This document shows positions 1-10,600 of a stretch of DNA of 64,000 bases, one piece after another. Within the stretch, counting starts at the first letter, position 1. Each line of letters begins with the position of its first letter. Origin of the DNA: CADCTQ01 sp963844325. Lineage in GTDB: Bacteria > Bacteroidota > Bacteroidia > Cytophagales > 172606-1. The notes under the pieces are model-generated. The model did no database searches. It was not told the DNA's origin and worked only from the letters and a program-made list of their open reading frames with translations. The DNA lies in the NCBI GenBank assembly GCA_963844325.1, contig CAWJNV010000002.1:5518001-5582000 (forward strand). Reading direction: 5' to 3'. Position numbers and translations under genes: made by a program.

Positions 1-3000
1 AGGGCCAGGCCCGGAATGGCAAGGGTCTGTTTCTCGAAATTCTGGTAGGCAAACATTACGTCGAACAGCGGATTGTGACTCGTATCCCGCTCCAGGCCCA
101 ACGCATCCACCAGGTCTTCAAACTGAAAAGACTGGTGGTCGAAGCACTGTAATGTTTTATGCTTTACTTCTCTGAGAAAATCGCTGAACCTGGATTCCCC
201 TTTCGGGAAGTTTCGTAGAGCCAGGGTGTTGACGAACATGCCGATGACGTTGTTCAGGTCGGCATGCTGCCGCCCGGCTACGGGCGTACCCACTACAATG
301 TCCTGCTGATTGGTTAACCTGCTCAGTAGGGTGTAAAACACCGACAGCAGCACCATGAACAGGGTAGCCTCTTCTTTTTCTGCCAGTGCTTTTAACGCAC
401 CGGTTGCCTGGGGGTTTAGGGTGAACTTTACCGACTTGCCGGCATTGGATTTAACGGGAGGCCTGGGGTAGTCGAGCGGCAACTCCAGCATATCGTTCCG
501 ATCTTCAAACTCCTTCAACCAGAATTGTTTCTGTTGGTGTAAGTGCGCTTGCCGCTGCTCATCCTGCTGCCACTCGGAAAAATCTTTATACTGCAAGGGG
601 AGCGGGGCCAGTTGCTGCCCTTCGTAGAGGGCCATGAAATCTTTGGTCAATTGCCCCATCGAAACCCCATCGCTTATGATGTGGTGCATGTCCACCAGCA
701 GCAGGTGCTCAGCGGGCGACAAGTTGATCAGCACCACCCGCATCAGGGGGGCCTCTGACAGATCAAAAGGCCTTATGTGTTCTTCGAGCAGGCCAGCCAC
801 TTTGTCGGGTGCGGATTCCACGCAGGGCAGCGTGAAACGTACCTGCGGCAATATCCTTTGTACCGGTTCATCGTTTTCTACCCCAAAGTACGTGCGCAGG
901 CTCTCGTGCCTGGCAATCAGAGCTCTAAACGCCCCGGCGAGCCGCTCCTTATCCAGTTCGCCTTTTAACCTCAGCGCGTAGGGAATGTTGTAGGCCAGCG
1001 AACCCGGATCAAATGCATGGAGAAAATAGAGTCGCTTCTGGGCGGCAGAGGTTACGTAATGGTCCTTCACGGAAGCCGCCGGGATGCTTGTATAGGCTGA
1101 CTTCTCCTGCTGAACGATGCTGTCGGCCAGTTGCTGCAAGTGCTCAGCCTCGAAGACCTTCTCAAGTGACAACTCTACCTGCAATCCCTTCGCTATTTTA
1201 CTCACCAACTCAACCGCTTTGAGCGAATGTCCGCCCAGCTCAAAGAAGTTGCTGGTCATGCTGATGGATTGGGGGTCTACCCCCAGCACCTGGGACCAGA
1301 TCTCCACCAGCTTGCGCTGCGTGTCAGTGACGGGAGCCACGTAATCCGCGCCTGCCTCCAGCTCCGGATCAGGCAAGGCTTTGCGGTCGATCTTGCCGTT
1401 GGGGGTGAGCGGCATGGATGGCAAATGCACCAAATGGGCCGGCTGCATGTATTCGGGCAACCCCCGCAAGGCTTCCCGCAAGTCGGCTTGCCCCAGGGCT
1501 GCCTCCGAGCAATAGTAGGCCACCAGTTGCTTGTCGTTGCCGCTTTCGCGCACCACCACCACTGCCTCGCGCACCTGCTCCCGGGCCAGCAGGCGGCTGG
1601 TGATCTCGCCCAACTCGAGGCGGTAGCCCCGCAGCTTGACCTGCTCATCGCGGCGGCCCACAAACTCGATCGTGCCGTCCGCCAGCCACCTTGCCATATC
1701 GCCGGTGCGGTAGATGCGCTCTTGGGCTTTGTGGGGGTTGCGCACAAACTTCTCGTTCGTGAGGGCCTCGTTGTTCAAATACCCCCCGGCTACCCCATCC
1801 CCGCCCACGTACAGCTCGCCGATGGCGCCGATGGGCTGCACTTGCCCGTCCTGGTCGAGGATGTAAGCCGTCGAGTTGCCGATGGGCTTGCCGATGGGGA
1901 TGACCTGGTAGCTGGGCGCCTGCAAGTGGCAGCACACCGAAAAAGTGGTGTTCTCGGTGGGGCCGTAGCCGTTGATGAGGTGAAGCTCGGGCAAGCGGCT
2001 GCGGACGCGGTTGACGTGAGGCGGCGAAAGCTTGTCGCCCCCTACCAGCAGGTAGTGCAGGGGGGCAAAGATGTCCAGCCCGTTGTCCACGTGGTGGTTG
2101 AAGAGCGGCGAGGTAAGCCACAAGGTGTTGATGGCATAAGCTTGCAAAGCCGCTCCCAGCAGGGCCGTATCGAGCAGGACCGGCTTGTCCACCAGGTGCA
2201 GCGTGCCCCCGTTGAGCAGGGCGCCCCAGATCTCAAAGGTGGTGGCATCGAAGGAGAGCGAGCCGGTGAGCAGGATGCGGGTGGAAGTGTCCAGGGGCAC
2301 GTAGGTGGGCTTGCTCACCAGTCGTACTACGTTGCGGTGGCTCACCAGCACGCCCTTGGGAGTGCCCGTCGTGCCGGAGGTATACATCACGTAGGCCAGG
2401 CGCTCCGGACTCAGCCCTGCCGCTACCGATTCGTCAGCCGTTGCCAGGGACTGGCCGGTCTGGTCGTCGCCCAGCGTAGTTACGTCTATGATAAGAAAGG
2501 AGTCAGCAAGAGCGGCGCCCAGCGCCGGGCGCGTGAGCACCACGCTTGCCTTGCTGTCCTGTAGCATGTACTCGATGCGTTCGATGGGGTAGTCTACTTC
2601 CAGGGGAAGGTAGGCGGCTCCGGCCTTGAGCGTGCCCAGCATCGCTACGATGGCCTCCAGGTAGCGTTCCAGGTAGATGCCCACGCAATCCCCCGCCCTT
2701 ACCCCCTGCTCGGTGAGCAGGCTTGCCAGCCGGTTGCTGCGGTCGGATAGCTCCTGGTAGCTCAACTGCTGAGCCGGCCCCACCAGGGCAATGGCCCGGG
2801 GGGTGCTTGCCGCCTGTTGCTCAAACAAGTCCACAATCGTCTTATCGCGGGGATACGCTACTGCCGTGTCGTTGAAGTCGACCAGCAACTGGTGCTTCTC
2901 CTGATCACTTAACAGCTCGATTTGGGAGAGTTGCTGCCCGGGGTCAGCGATGACGGCCGCCACCACCCGCCTCAGGTAAGCAATGAAGCGCTCAACGGTC

Positions 3001-6000
3001 TGCGGCTTGAAGAGGGCACTGCAATACTCGAAATCCAGCAGGATTTCCTCCCCCGACTCAACGGCCGTCAGGGTCAGGTCGAACTTGGAGACCCGGTGGG
3101 TCCGCTCAACGGGCGTAAGGCGCAGACCGGGAAGCCGTAGTTCCTCGGCCTGGAAGTTTTGTAACACAAACACCACATCAAACAAGGGGTTGCGGCTCGT
3201 GTCGCGGGCTAGCCCCAGTTGCTCAACGAGGGCTTCGAACTGGTAGGATTGGTGCGCAAAGCAGGCAAGCGCTTTGGCTTTTACCTGCTGCACGTACTGG
3301 CTGAAACTAAGTTCCCCCTGGGCCTGGCTGCGAATGGCCACGCTGTTGACAAACACGCCGATGATGTCTTCCAGGTCGGCGTGCCCGCGACCGGCCACCG
3401 GCGTGCCTACCACCAGGTCCTCCTGGTTGCCCAGTTTCCTCAACAAGACCTTGAAAGCCGAGAGCAGGACCATGAACAAGGTCGCTCCCTCCTTTTCGGC
3501 CAGGGCCCTCAAGCCGCTGGTCTCTTGCGGGCCCAGGCCGAATGCCAGCCTTGTTCCCGCATACGTCTTGACGGCGGGCCGGGCATAATCGGTGGGCAGT
3601 TCCAGCGGGTTCACCGGTTGGGCAAACGCTTCGAGCCAGAAAGCCCGGTGCCCGGCCAGGCTTTCCTGATGAGCCGGCGATTGCTGCCACTCGGCGTAGT
3701 CCTTGTACTGCAACGACAAGGGCGGGAGGGTTTCTCCCTGGTAGAGGGCCATGAAGTCTTTGATGAGCAAGCCAACCGAGACACCATCATTGATGATGTG
3801 GTGCATGTCTACCAGCAGCAGGTGCTCCTGGGCCGATACGCGCAGCAAGCCCACCCGCAGCAAAGGGGCCTGACTCAGGTCGAAGGGGCGGATGAAGGCT
3901 TCAATCGCAACGGGTACCTGCTCTTCAGTCGCGGCTGCCTCCCACAGGTCAAAGGCCACTTCCTCGCGTATCTGCTGCACAGGCACCCCACCGGCCAGGG
4001 CAAAGCTGGTGCGTAAACTCTCGTGCCGGGCGATGAGTTGGCGGAAGGCATGGGTCAACCCCTCCCGGTCCAGCACTCCCTGCATTCGAACCACGAAGGG
4101 GGTGTTGTAGGTTACCGCTTCCTTGTCAAGCTCATGCAGGAAATAAAGTCTTTCCTGCTCAGACGATACCGCATAATATTCCTTTTCTGGGACCCGCTTT
4201 ATTCCTACGTGTTGCCGCTTGTCCAGGCCCTGAATAAAGCTGCCCATTTCTCTGATGCTTGGGCGTTCAAATACCGTTTTCATCGGTATCTCCACGCCCA
4301 GCATTCGGTTCAACCTGTTCATGACTGTCATGGCCTTAAGGGAATGACCACCCAGTTCGAAGAAGCTTTTGGTGACGCTGATCGCGTCCCCGGGCATGCT
4401 CAACACTTCACTCCATAGCCCTGCCAATTGCCCTTCCAGTTCGCCGACCGGCGCCACGTAATCGGCTGCCGCCCCAAACTCCGGATCGGGCAGTGCCTTG
4501 CGGTCGATCTTGCCATTGACCGTGAGCGGCATTGCCGCCAGGGGCACGAAATGCGCCGGCACCATGTAGTCGGGCAGGTGCCGGGCTAAAAACGCGCTTA
4601 GTTCACTTGCCGCTATTGCCTCATCGGCTACGTAGTAGGCCACCAGGTACTTGTCAGTTCCTGCTTGCCGGGCCAGGACTACCCCCTCGCGTACCTGCGG
4701 GTGCGCCAGCAATTGCAGCTCGATCTCGCCTAGCTCGATGCGGTAGCCTCTGATCTTTACCTGGTGGTCCATGCGGCCCAGGTACTCAAGGTCGCCATCG
4801 GCCAGAACCCGGACCAGATCACCGCTGCGGTACAACCGCTCTCCCGGCTGGTAGGGATTGGCTACAAATTTTTTGTTGGTTAACTCCTCGTTATTGATAT
4901 ACCCCCTTGCCACCCCTGCCCCTCCTACGTACAACTCGCCGGCGACGCCTTTGGGCACCAACTTGCCGTTACCATCCATTACATACACTGACAACGTCGG
5001 GATGGGCCGGCCAATGTTATTGTGGTTATTGTCAATCTCCTCCTCTCCGATCTCTTTGTAGGTTACGTGAATGGTCGTTTCGGTGATGCCGTACATGTTG
5101 ATCAAATTGGCCTTTGGGTAGTGCTCCACCCAGGCGCTTAACTTTGCCGGGCTCAGCGACTCGCCCCCGAATATCACGTAGCGGACCTTCAAACCCTCGG
5201 TGCGCGCCTGGAGCGACTGCTCGATCAAGGTGTAAAATGCACTCGGGGTCTGGTTTAAAACCGTTACGCCTTGCTGCTTCAACAACTGCAAATAAGCTCG
5301 GGTATCCTTTGCAACCTCTCGCGGGATGATAATCACTTTGCCTCCGAACAGGAGTGCGCCGTACATTTCCCACACGCTGAAATCAAAACAATGACTGTGG
5401 AACATAGTCCACACATCGCTGGAATTGAAATCAAATTGAAATGCCTGGTTAAAAAACAGCCTGACCACATTCCGGTGCTCGATCATCACTCCCTTGGGCT
5501 TACCCGTTGTCCCCGAAGTATAGATCACGTAACACAGATCGGTCGGCTTGACCGGTCTTGGTTCCAACCTGTGGCTGGGCAGGTTTGCGGCATCTTCCAA
5601 GCACAAGGTTTGCAGCTCAAACGCCAACGCCTGTGCAAACGCCCTTTGGGTCAATAAAACACCGATTTTACTATCCTCGATAATATACCTGATTCGCTCC
5701 TTAGGATACGTGGGATCAATGGGCAGGTAGGCTCCGCCTGCTTTGAGGATGGCTAACATGGCTACCACCGTATCCAGGTTCTTCTCCACCAGCAGCCCAA
5801 CAATCTGATTTACGCCCACTTCACTACCGCCCACTCCATTGACCACCAAGTACCGGGCCAGCCGGTTGGACCGCCCGTCGAGTTGCGCGTAGGTTAAGCT
5901 TTCATCCCCAAACTGAACCGCCGGGTTTTCCGGATTGCGTTTGACCTGGTCTTCAAACAGATCAATTACCGTCTTGTCAGTCGGGAAGGATACCCCCGAA

Positions 6001-7376
6001 CGATTCAACGCATGTAACAGTTGCGCTTCTTCCTCCGGAGAAAGTACACTCACGTCGGATACCCGGCCGCCGGCCCCCGACGCAATGAACCCGGAGAGGA
6101 CATTGTCGAAATGCGAGAGGACTTGAACAACCGATGAACGCCCGTACCGATTGGAATTATAACTGATGTGAACTTTAATTTCTTCTCCCGGTACGATGAT
6201 TACATTGAAGTCATAATTTGAACTTTCAACGAAATCAACGTGCCTGATCCTTATACTGTCTTGATTATCAGCCGCAATGAGGAGTTCGTCAACAGGATAA
6301 TTTTCGAAAGCATATATATGGTCAAATAATCCGCTTCCCAGACTGCTGCATTCATGAATGTCGGATAAACTACAGGTTTTGTGTGATTCCGAATCTAACG
6401 CATTGGCTTGAAGTTTTTTGATTAATTCTCCAATCGAATCTTCTTCATGATAACGAACCCGAACGGGTATGGTGTTGATCAACAACCCCATAATGCTTTC
6501 CATTCCTTTTATTTCCGGGGAACGAACGGATGCCACGGACCCGAAGACAACATCCTGTGAATGATTATACTTGCTTATCAGAATTCCCCATGCTGCCTGC
6601 ATCACGGAATTAAGCGTGACACCGAGTTTTTTGCCGATCTCATTGAGCCGACTTGTTTTCTCCCCGCTGCATACCAAGACCTCCTGTTTCAGGCGGTAGG
6701 AGGTGTTCACAACGGCAGCCGGTGCGATGTGCGGAACGGTAGCCAGTTGATCGTACCCGGACAGGCACTCCCTCCAGTACGCCATTGCTTCGTCAGCCGG
6801 CTTTTCTGCTGCTATTTTCTGAAATGAGGTTTTGTAGTCCTTTTTCAGTAAGAAAGCCTCTTCGTTTTGAATCAACCGGGTGTAGCAGTAGATCAACTCT
6901 TTGACGAAAATGCTACTGCTCCAACCATCGTACAGGATGTGATGATGGGTAATGGTTATAACAAATGACCGGGAGGACTTCTTCACGACCAACATTCTCA
7001 ATGGCAGGTCCAGCAAGTCAAATCGTTCGTCTAAACTGTCCGCCCTGCGTTTCTCAAACAGCATGTTGTCGTCATCGTTTTCCTGCGAAAGGTCCAGGAA
7101 TTGATAGTCAATGGGACACGCTTTAAGGATGATTTGAATGGGCTTTTTCGTCTCTTTCCACCTCACAACCGACCTGAGCACATCATTATGCTGCTGCACC
7201 CGTGCCACGGACTGCCGAAGAACCTCTTCGTTAAAAGGTCCGTTCACCTCTACTGATATTTGAGAATTGTATAAACTGGAATCAACATCTTTCAAATAGT
7301 GGTATAGAATCCCTAGCTGGTTCTTGCTAAGCTCCACAATATACTGAACATCGGATTTGTTTATTTTCTTATTCAT
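1..7376 (-). CDS. Nonribosomal peptide synthetase, C-A-T-C-A-T-C..., partial at left edge
   Basis: The frame opens at ATG 7376 and stays open for at least 2458 codons to the window edge. Domain order from the N-terminus: C1 (about residues 1-430, motif HHHILYDG), A1 (440-965, YTSGTTGKPKG), T1 (about 1005, GGHSLKA), C2 (about 1190, HHIINDG), A2 (about 1665, YTSGTTGTPKG), T2 (about 2040, GGHSLKA) and a third C domain (HHIISDG, about 2230) cut by the edge. Specificity residues read by eye are DFWNIGMIHK for A1, one residue from the classical threonine code, and DAFWLGGTFK for A2, one from the valine code. C1 follows an epimerase-ending protein, so it should accept a D-residue. The 258-bp gap to the upstream synthetase suggests one operon. 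Substrates are inferred from signatures only. Confidence 0.93.
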   Translation of the reverse strand, partial: MNKKINKSDVQYIVELSKNQLGILYHYLKDVDSSLYNSQISVEVNGPFNEEVLRQSVARVQQHNDVLRSVVRWKETKKPIQIILKACPIDYQFLDLSQENDDDNMLFEKRRADSLDERFDLLDLPLRMLVVKKSSRSFVITITHHHILYDGWSSSIFVKELIYCYTRLIQNEEAFLLKKDYKTSFQKIAAEKPADEAMAYWRECLSGYDQLATVPHIAPAAVVNTSYRLKQEVLVCSGEKTSRLNEIGKKLGVTLNSVMQAAWGILISKYNHSQDVVFGSVASVRSPEIKGMESIMGLLINTIPVRVRYHEEDSIGELIKKLQANALDSESHKTCSLSDIHECSSLGSGLFDHIYAFENYPVDELLIAADNQDSIRIRHVDFVESSNYDFNVIIVPGEEIKVHISYNSNRYGRSSVVQVLSHFDNVLSGFIASGAGGRVSDVSVLSPEEEAQLLHALNRSGVSFPTDKTVIDLFEDQVKRNPENPAVQFGDESLTYAQLDGRSNRLARYLVVNGVGGSEVGVNQIVGLLVEKNLDTVVAMLAILKAGGAYLPIDPTYPKERIRYIIEDSKIGVLLTQRAFAQALAFELQTLCLEDAANLPSHRLEPRPVKPTDLCYVIYTSGTTGKPKGVMIEHRNVVRLFFNQAFQFDFNSSDVWTMFHSHCFDFSVWEMYGALLFGGKVIIIPREVAKDTRAYLQLLKQQGVTVLNQTPSAFYTLIEQSLQARTEGLKVRYVIFGGESLSPAKLSAWVEHYPKANLINMYGITETTIHVTYKEIGEEEIDNNHNNIGRPIPTLSVYVMDGNGKLVPKGVAGELYVGGAGVARGYINNEELTNKKFVANPYQPGERLYRSGDLVRVLADGDLEYLGRMDHQVKIRGYRIELGEIELQLLAHPQVREGVVLARQAGTDKYLVAYYVADEAIAASELSAFLARHLPDYMVPAHFVPLAAMPLTVNGKIDRKALPDPEFGAAADYVAPVGELEGQLAGLWSEVLSMPGDAISVTKSFFELGGHSLKAMTVMNRLNRMLGVEIPMKTVFERPSIREMGSFIQGLDKRQHVGIKRVPEKEYYAVSSEQERLYFLHELDKEAVTYNTPFVVRMQGVLDREGLTHAFRQLIARHESLRTSFALAGGVPVQQIREEVAFDLWEAAATEEQVPVAIEAFIRPFDLSQAPLLRVGLLRVSAQEHLLLVDMHHIINDGVSVGLLIKDFMALYQGETLPPLSLQYKDYAEWQQSPAHQESLAGHRAFWLEAFAQPVNPLELPTDYARPAVKTYAGTRLAFGLGPQETSGLRALAEKEGATLFMVLLSAFKVLLRKLGNQEDLVVGTPVAGRGHADLEDIIGVFVNSVAIRSQAQGELSFSQYVQQVKAKALACFAHQSYQFEALVEQLGLARDTSRNPLFDVVFVLQNFQAEELRLPGLRLTPVERTHRVSKFDLTLTAVESGEEILLDFEYCSALFKPQTVERFIAYLRRVVAAVIADPGQQLSQIELLSDQEKHQLLVDFNDTAVAYPRDKTIVDLFEQQAASTPRAIALVGPAQQLSYQELSDRSNRLASLLTEQGVRAGDCVGIYLERYLEAIVAMLGTLKAGAAYLPLEVDYPIERIEYMLQDSKASVVLTRPALGAALADSFLIIDVTTLGDDQTGQSLATADESVAAGLSPERLAYVMYTSGTTGTPKGVLVSHRNVVRLVSKPTYVPLDTSTRILLTGSLSFDATTFEIWGALLNGGTLHLVDKPVLLDTALLGAALQAYAINTLWLTSPLFNHHVDNGLDIFAPLHYLLVGGDKLSPPHVNRVRSRLPELHLINGYGPTENTTFSVCCHLQAPSYQVIPIGKPIGNSTAYILDQDGQVQPIGAIGELYVGGDGVAGGYLNNEALTNEKFVRNPHKAQERIYRTGDMARWLADGTIEFVGRRDEQVKLRGYRLELGEITSRLLAREQVREAVVVVRESGNDKQLVAYYCSEAALGQADLREALRGLPEYMQPAHLVHLPSMPLTPNGKIDRKALPDPELEAGADYVAPVTDTQRKLVEIWSQVLGVDPQSISMTSNFFELGGHSLKAVELVSKIAKGLQVELSLEKVFEAEHLQQLADSIVQQEKSAYTSIPAASVKDHYVTSAAQKRLYFLHAFDPGSLAYNIPYALRLKGELDKERLAGAFRALIARHESLRTYFGVENDEPVQRILPQVRFTLPCVESAPDKVAGLLEEHIRPFDLSEAPLMRVVLINLSPAEHLLLVDMHHIISDGVSMGQLTKDFMALYEGQQLAPLPLQYKDFSEWQQDEQRQAHLHQQKQFWLKEFEDRNDMLELPLDYPRPPVKSNAGKSVKFTLNPQATGALKALAEKEEATLFMVLLSVFYTLLSRLTNQQDIVVGTPVAGRQHADLNNVIGMFVNTLALRNFPKGESRFSDFLREVKHKTLQCFDHQSFQFEDLVDALGLERDTSHNPLFDVMFAYQNFEKQTLAIPGLA

Positions 7377-7601
7377 CTCAAATCAGTTTTTTAATTGGGC
7401 GTCCTTAAAGCTTTTTTTATAATACCAACATGAAATGGAGAATACGTAGGGGCATAGTTTACCCAGCATGGGCTTTTACTGACCATGAACCAATCGCAGT
7501 TTGTCTAACCGATAGGGATTTTACAGCCTCCTAACCAAACGGGTGGTTATTGAAATAGAAGGCCAGGCCGGGAGAATGGGGAATCAAAAGTGACAATTGT
7601 G

Positions 7602-7622
7602 CGTAACCGAATCCGGGTTACG
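7602..7622. promoter_or_regulatory. Small inverted repeat between the two NRPS genes
   Basis: CGTAACC and GGTTACG form a 7-bp stem around a 7-base loop. It sits just past the stop codon of the upstream NRPS gene. There is no T-run, so it looks more like a processing or pausing hairpin than a terminator. Nothing else recognisable is seen in the 258-bp gap. Confidence 0.3.
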
Positions 7623-7634
7623 TAATAGATAAAA

Positions 7635-10600
7635 CTACAGGAATAAATCATTTAATTCTTCCTGATCCAGATTCACATTTTCGAAGTCGGAGGGGGTAAA
7701 ATGCAACTCCGTTTCGTCGGCTATATGCGTAGCAATTTGGTTTAAAGCATGGGTGAACCGTGATAAAAAACCAGAAACGGCGGATTGAGGAAATATTTTT
7801 GCGTCATAATTGAGTTCGATCCTGAACGCATCACCTACAACCCAGGCATTCAATTCCAGCTTTGCCGTCGGCTCGTTGATGGGGTCTACTTCCGTGCCGG
7901 CAGCCATGAAGCTTAAGGCCATCAGCTCATTGTTTAATTCTTCGCCAAACTGTCCAAGGTAATTGAGCCGGACTTCTGATGGGGGCGGTTTGGGATGGGT
8001 ACTGTTTTCAGTGAATCGGTTCAACCAGTAACCCACTCCATTGCCTGGTACCTTTCTGATGGTTTCTTTTACGGATTGAATCAACTCGCTTACCTGATTG
8101 TAATAGAACAGCCTGACCGGATACAGGTTGGTAAACCAACCGATTGTCCTTGATGCGTTTACTTCTTCCAGATGCCGGCCGTGACTTTCCTGTTCAATCA
8201 CGAACTCCTCCCCCCCCGTCCAGTTGTGCAAGGCCGAAACCAAGGCAGCGTTCAGCAGGATGAGCACATCCGCATTGTATTGTTTATGCGCATTGTGCAA
8301 AAGAAAATGAGTGACGTTCTTGTCCAATACCACCCCTACCCTGCTCACGCGTTGCAGCGCTTCTTGGCAGCCGGCTGCGTTGCCGTTTGGCAGCACGAAG
8401 TGTATCTCCTGAAGCTTATTCCAGTATTCACTTTCGCGCCGGACCTGCTCCGATTTGGCATACTGGCTTAAAGCTTCGCTCCAATCCCGGAAAGAAGCGG
8501 TTTTGCGGGGCAATTTTACATCCTGGTTATTCTTTAGCTGAAAATAGACGTCATACAGGTCCCTCAGTAAAATTCGCCATGACATACCATCCATGATCAG
8601 GTGGTGGGCCGTAATGAATAAGAAATCAGGGCCTTCAGCCCGTTTCATGATTGCCGCCTTCAGCAGCAGCCCTTCCGAAAGGTTTACCGACCTTCTAACG
8701 TGATCACAAGCCTTCCCAAGTGAACGTTCATCCCCAACTTCGAGCTGATCTACCCTGAATCCCTTACCGATATGAGCAGTATTATAGAACAACGTATTGT
8801 CTTCCGGATCAAGATTTAAGCGCAGGGCATCGTGATGCCCCACCAAAACCGCAAATGCGCTTTCCAATGCGGCAACATCCAGGGGACTTTTGATTTGCAG
8901 CAATACGGATTGATTATAGTAATTCGGATTGCTGAACTGTTGTCTGAAAAACCAACGCTGGATTGGCGTTGGCGTTACTTTCCCCTCCACCATCCCTTGT
9001 TCGTATTGGGCGGTACCATCCAGGTGTTTGGCGTGCCTGCTTATCTGCCGGATGGTCTGATGGATCAGAATATCTTTAACCTTCACGGAGATACCTTTTT
9101 CAAACAATTTTGACGAAATCTGAACCGCTTTTATGGAATCTCCCCCTAATTCAAAAAAATTATCGTGCAGGCTGACTGGTTTTCCACCTAAAATACCCTT
9201 CCAGACATTTACAAACACGCTTTCCGTCTCCGTGGCTGATTCTTCATCCACCCATTGGGCCGGCCTGGATTCGAATATTTCCAACCGGTTCAAATCCAGC
9301 TTTCCGTTGGCCGTCAGCGGAAAGGCATCCAGCGGGATCAAGCGAACCGGTATCATGTAATGGGGTAATTTCGCCGCCAGGAATACCCGTAATTCTCTTT
9401 CGGTGATTGCCCGATCCGTTTTTTTCGTGTAGTAAGCCGAGAGCATACGCGACTTGGCGTCTACCGCGACGGCACACTGATCCACGCCGGGAAATTCCAT
9501 CAGGCGCGCCTCTATTTCGGCTATTTCAATCCGGTACCCATTCAGTTTTACCTGGTGGTCTTTTCTTCCGAGGTACACCAGGTTGCCGTCGGGCAGCCGC
9601 TTGGCAAGATCACCCGTCTTGTACATCTTTTGGCCGGCGTTGAACGGGTTATCAACGAAGGTCTTCCTGGTCAGTTCGTGTTGAAACAGATACCCACGGG
9701 CAAGTGCAGTACCCGCCACGTAAATTTCACCCGTTACCAGCGTTGGAACGGGTTTTAAATAGGGATCGAGCAAATAGATCTGGACATTGGCGATGGGCCG
9801 TCCGATGGGTACGCTTTGGTCTAAATCCTCGGGGCTGAATGCATGGATCATACACCCGACAGTCGCTTCCGTAGGCCCGTATTCATTGTATATCTGAACA
9901 TTCCGCCCCATCAGGCGCCACGCATCACTGGCCAGTTGCTTATCCAAGGCTTCGCCGCCCACGATAAACTTCTTGATTTTCGTTCCCGGTCTCAACAGAT
10001 TTTTTTTCTGCATGAGCTTTAAATGGGAAGGCGTCAGTTTTACCAAGTCTACCTGGTTCTCCCTCATCACTTTCTCAATGAGACTCTCCGCCCCGCTCTT
10101 GTCATAGATCACAATTTTGCCGCCGGAGACCAGTGGGAGGAATATTGAAGTAATGGTCAGATCAAAAGAAACCGAAGTGTACAATGGCATTGCACAACCG
10201 GCCCCTTCCAAATACTGTTCGCGGGCCCAGTTGACGTAATTCGAAAGGCTCCCGTGTTCGATCATCACTCCTTTTGGCCTTCCGGTTGTACCCGACGTAT
10301 AGATCACGTACGCAAGACCGGAAGGCGTACCCGCATGCTCAGCAACCTCGCTGTCGGCATTGTCTAACAGGTCTTCTACCGACAAGATCACGAAATCCGG
10401 TTTCATCGCAGCATCATCTTTCCATAAGGCCGCTTGTGAGATGAACAGCTTGCTTTTGCTATCATTCAGCATAAAACCGATGCGATCAACGGGCATATCC
10501 TCATCAATGGGCAAATAGGCGGCGCCGGCTTTAAGAATGCCCAAAATACTGACCACTAATTCGAAAGAATTCGGCAAACATACGGCAACGATGTCGTTTC

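Noticed and set aside
1227..2564. 445-codon plus-strand ORF
   Set aside because: Mirror frame of the NRPS A and T domains on the minus strand; the translation is low-complexity and has no domain.
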